Shown: positions 62,754 to 64,000 of the stretch, piece by piece | Layout of the letters: every line of letters starts with the position of its first letter | Numbering within the stretch: position 1 is the stretch's first letter | Assembly (NCBI RefSeq): GCF_003945545.1 | Contig: NZ_CP029617.1 | Coordinates: 2,863,001 to 2,927,000 of the forward strand | DNA length: 64,000 nucleotides | Reading direction: 5' to 3' | Source: Streptomyces sp. WAC 01529 | GTDB lineage: Bacteria > Actinomycetota > Actinomycetes > Streptomycetales > Streptomycetaceae | Made by a program: the position numbers and the translations under genes | Notes under the pieces: generated by a model | The model's input: only the letters and a program-made list of their open reading frames with translations | Told to the model about the DNA's origin: nothing | Database searches by the model: none

Positions 62754-64000
62754 CTACCGGGCGGGCCAGGGCACCTGCGGCGACTTGTAGTAGCCGATGC
62801 CCAGCGCGTCCCACCGCGGGGCCTGCGCGGCGAGCCGCCCCTTGTACCGCTCCCAGTCGTGCGTGGCCGCGGGCGACCAGCCGAGTTCGGCGATCCCCGG
62901 CAGGCGCGGGAACGCCATGTAATCCAGGTGCGCGGAGGTGGACAGGGTCTCCGTCCACAGCGGCGCCTCGACACCCATGACCGCGTCGGCGGGCGCCCCC
63001 TTCAGGTAGGTCGCCGGGTCCCAGTCGTACGAGCGCCGCACCTCGACGAGGCCCGCCCAAGTCAGGCCGAGCGGGGTGTCCTTGGTGTACTTCATGTCGA
63101 GGTAGGAGCGGTCGGCCGGCGAGAGGACCAGCTTGGTGCCGTTCCTCGCGGCGTTCACCACCTGCTCGCGCTCGGCGGCGCCCGTCCTGTCGTATCCCCA
63201 GTACTGGGCGACGGCCCCCTCGGCGGGCCTGGCGCCGGCCAGCTGGTGCCAGCCCATCACCTTCTTGCCGTACTTGGCGACCACCGGCTGCACCTTGTCC
63301 ATGAAGGCGACGAAGTCCTCGTGGCTGGTGGAGTGCGCCTCGTCGCCGCCGATGTGGAGGTACTCGCCGGGCGTCAGCGCGGCCAGCTCACGGATCACGT
63401 CGTCCACGAAGTCGTACGTCACGTCCTTCTTGACGCACAGCGAGCTGAAGCCGACCGCGGTGCCGGTGTAGAGGGGCGGGGCCACGCCGTCGCAGTTCAG
63501 TTCGGCGTACGAGGCGAGGGCCGCGTTGGTGTGCCCCGGCATGTCGATCTCGGGGACGACCTCCAGATGCCGCGAGGCGGCGTAGGCGACGATCTCCTTG
63601 TACTGCTCCTTCGTGTAGTAGCCGCCCTTGCCGCCGCCGACCTGTGTGGAGCCGCCGTACGTGGCCAGGCGCGGCCAGGAGTCGATGGCGATGCGCCAGC
63701 CCTGGTCGTCGCTGAGGTGCAGGTGCAGCTTGTTCATCTTGTAGAGCGCCGCCTGGTCGATGTAGCGCTTGACCTGGTCGACGGTGAAGAAGTGCCGCGA
63801 CACGTCGAGCATCGTGGAGCGGTAGCCGTATCGCGGCATGTCCTTGATGGTGCCGCCCGCGATCCGCCATGGGCCGCGCTGCTCGGTCTTCTCCTCGACG
63901 GCGGCGGGCAGTTGCTGGCGGACCGTCTGCACACCGTGGAAGAGCCCGGCGTCCGACCAGGACGTGATGGTGAGGGAGGCGCGCGTCGAGATGACCCGGT
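62754..64000 (-). CDS. GH20 beta-N-acetylhexosaminidase (partial, N-terminus beyond the right edge)
   Basis: The C-terminal 415 or so residues of a family 20 hexosaminidase. The catalytic Asp-Glu pair is in YLHIGGDEAHSTSHEDF, preceded by YGYRSTMLDVSRHFFTVDQ and KMNKLHLHLSDDQGWRIAI and by EVVPEIDMPGHTNAAL. It removes terminal GlcNAc or GalNAc from chitooligosaccharides or glycans. The start codon and any signal peptide lie outside the window. The open frame runs to the last base shown. Confidence 0.9.
   Translation of the reverse strand, partial: RVISTRASLTITSWSDAGLFHGVQTVRQQLPAAVEEKTEQRGPWRIAGGTIKDMPRYGYRSTMLDVSRHFFTVDQVKRYIDQAALYKMNKLHLHLSDDQGWRIAIDSWPRLATYGGSTQVGGGKGGYYTKEQYKEIVAYAASRHLEVVPEIDMPGHTNAALASYAELNCDGVAPPLYTGTAVGFSSLCVKKDVTYDFVDDVIRELAALTPGEYLHIGGDEAHSTSHEDFVAFMDKVQPVVAKYGKKVMGWHQLAGARPAEGAVAQYWGYDRTGAAEREQVVNAARNGTKLVLSPADRSYLDMKYTKDTPLGLTWAGLVEVRRSYDWDPATYLKGAPADAVMGVEAPLWTETLSTSAHLDYMAFPRLPGIAELGWSPAATHDWERYKGRLAAQAPRWDALGIGYYKSPQVPWPAR

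Overview
The window is high-GC DNA from a Streptomyces chromosome. The evidence is the extreme third-position GC, GTG and TTG starts, many 4-bp ATGA or GTGA gene overlaps, DtxR/DmdR-type iron boxes, a CsoR-type copper operator, and two families of GC-rich intergenic repeats typical of the genus. The gene order (mmsA, copper genes, citrate synthase, recD2-type helicase, GH3, ureohydrolase, leucine/isovalerate genes, desE, desABCD, GH20) matches, as I recall it, the conserved SCO2726 to SCO2786 stretch of S. coelicolor. I could not check this by alignment. I see no rRNA, tRNA, CRISPR array, insertion sequence, prophage or large biosynthetic cluster.

Layout. 1-3.5 kb: the start of a secreted protein running off the left edge, a GNAT acetyltransferase, a threonine-synthase-like PLP enzyme and an APC permease. 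3.8-11.1 kb: a five-gene minus-strand myo-inositol catabolic operon (iolC, aldolase-like gene, iolB, iolD, mmsA) with a divergent TIM-barrel isomerase gene. 11.3-14.4 kb: a small HTH protein, then copZ and copA behind a CsoR-type operator. 14.4-18.7 kb: a structured non-coding region, citrate synthase and a RecD2-type helicase. 19.0-23.6 kb: a small hydrophobic protein and a translationally coupled three-gene sugar-type operon (Gfo/Idh/MocA, DUF993, TIM barrel) divergent from a LacI regulator. 23.7-29.2 kb: MocR regulator with LysE exporter, a lone Uma2 protein, another TIM barrel, and an EamA permease with a LysR regulator. 29.2-39.4 kb: a 23-bp tandem repeat array, a NagZ-type GH3 enzyme, a lipoprotein, an S37 peptidase, a small secreted protein, a fused double ABC exporter and a beta-lactamase-fold protein. 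39.5-47.4 kb: an SSS symporter, ureohydrolase and ThDP decarboxylase-like operon with a PucR regulator, a phosphatase-like protein and a CDF metal transporter. 47.5-56.2 kb: thioesterase, acyl-CoA dehydrogenase and TetR gene, then a leucine/isovalerate operon (carboxylase beta and alpha, HMG-CoA lyase, acyl-CoA dehydrogenase). 56.3-62.7 kb: desE and desABCD for desferrioxamine, each transcription unit with its own iron box. 62.75-64 kb: a GH20 hexosaminidase running off the right edge.

The genes are mostly core catabolism (inositol to acetyl-CoA, leucine to acetoacetate), metal homeostasis (copper export, iron siderophore) and amino-sugar hydrolysis. The least explained material is non-coding: the 23-bp hairpin array, the two same-loop hairpins beside citrate synthase, triplicated ribosome-binding sequences in front of the Gfo/Idh/MocA gene, and an intergenic repeat that is translated as the N-terminus of the inositol-operon aldolase. 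Among protein-coding units, the DUF993 operon and the ureohydrolase/ThDP operon are the best candidates for an undescribed pathway.
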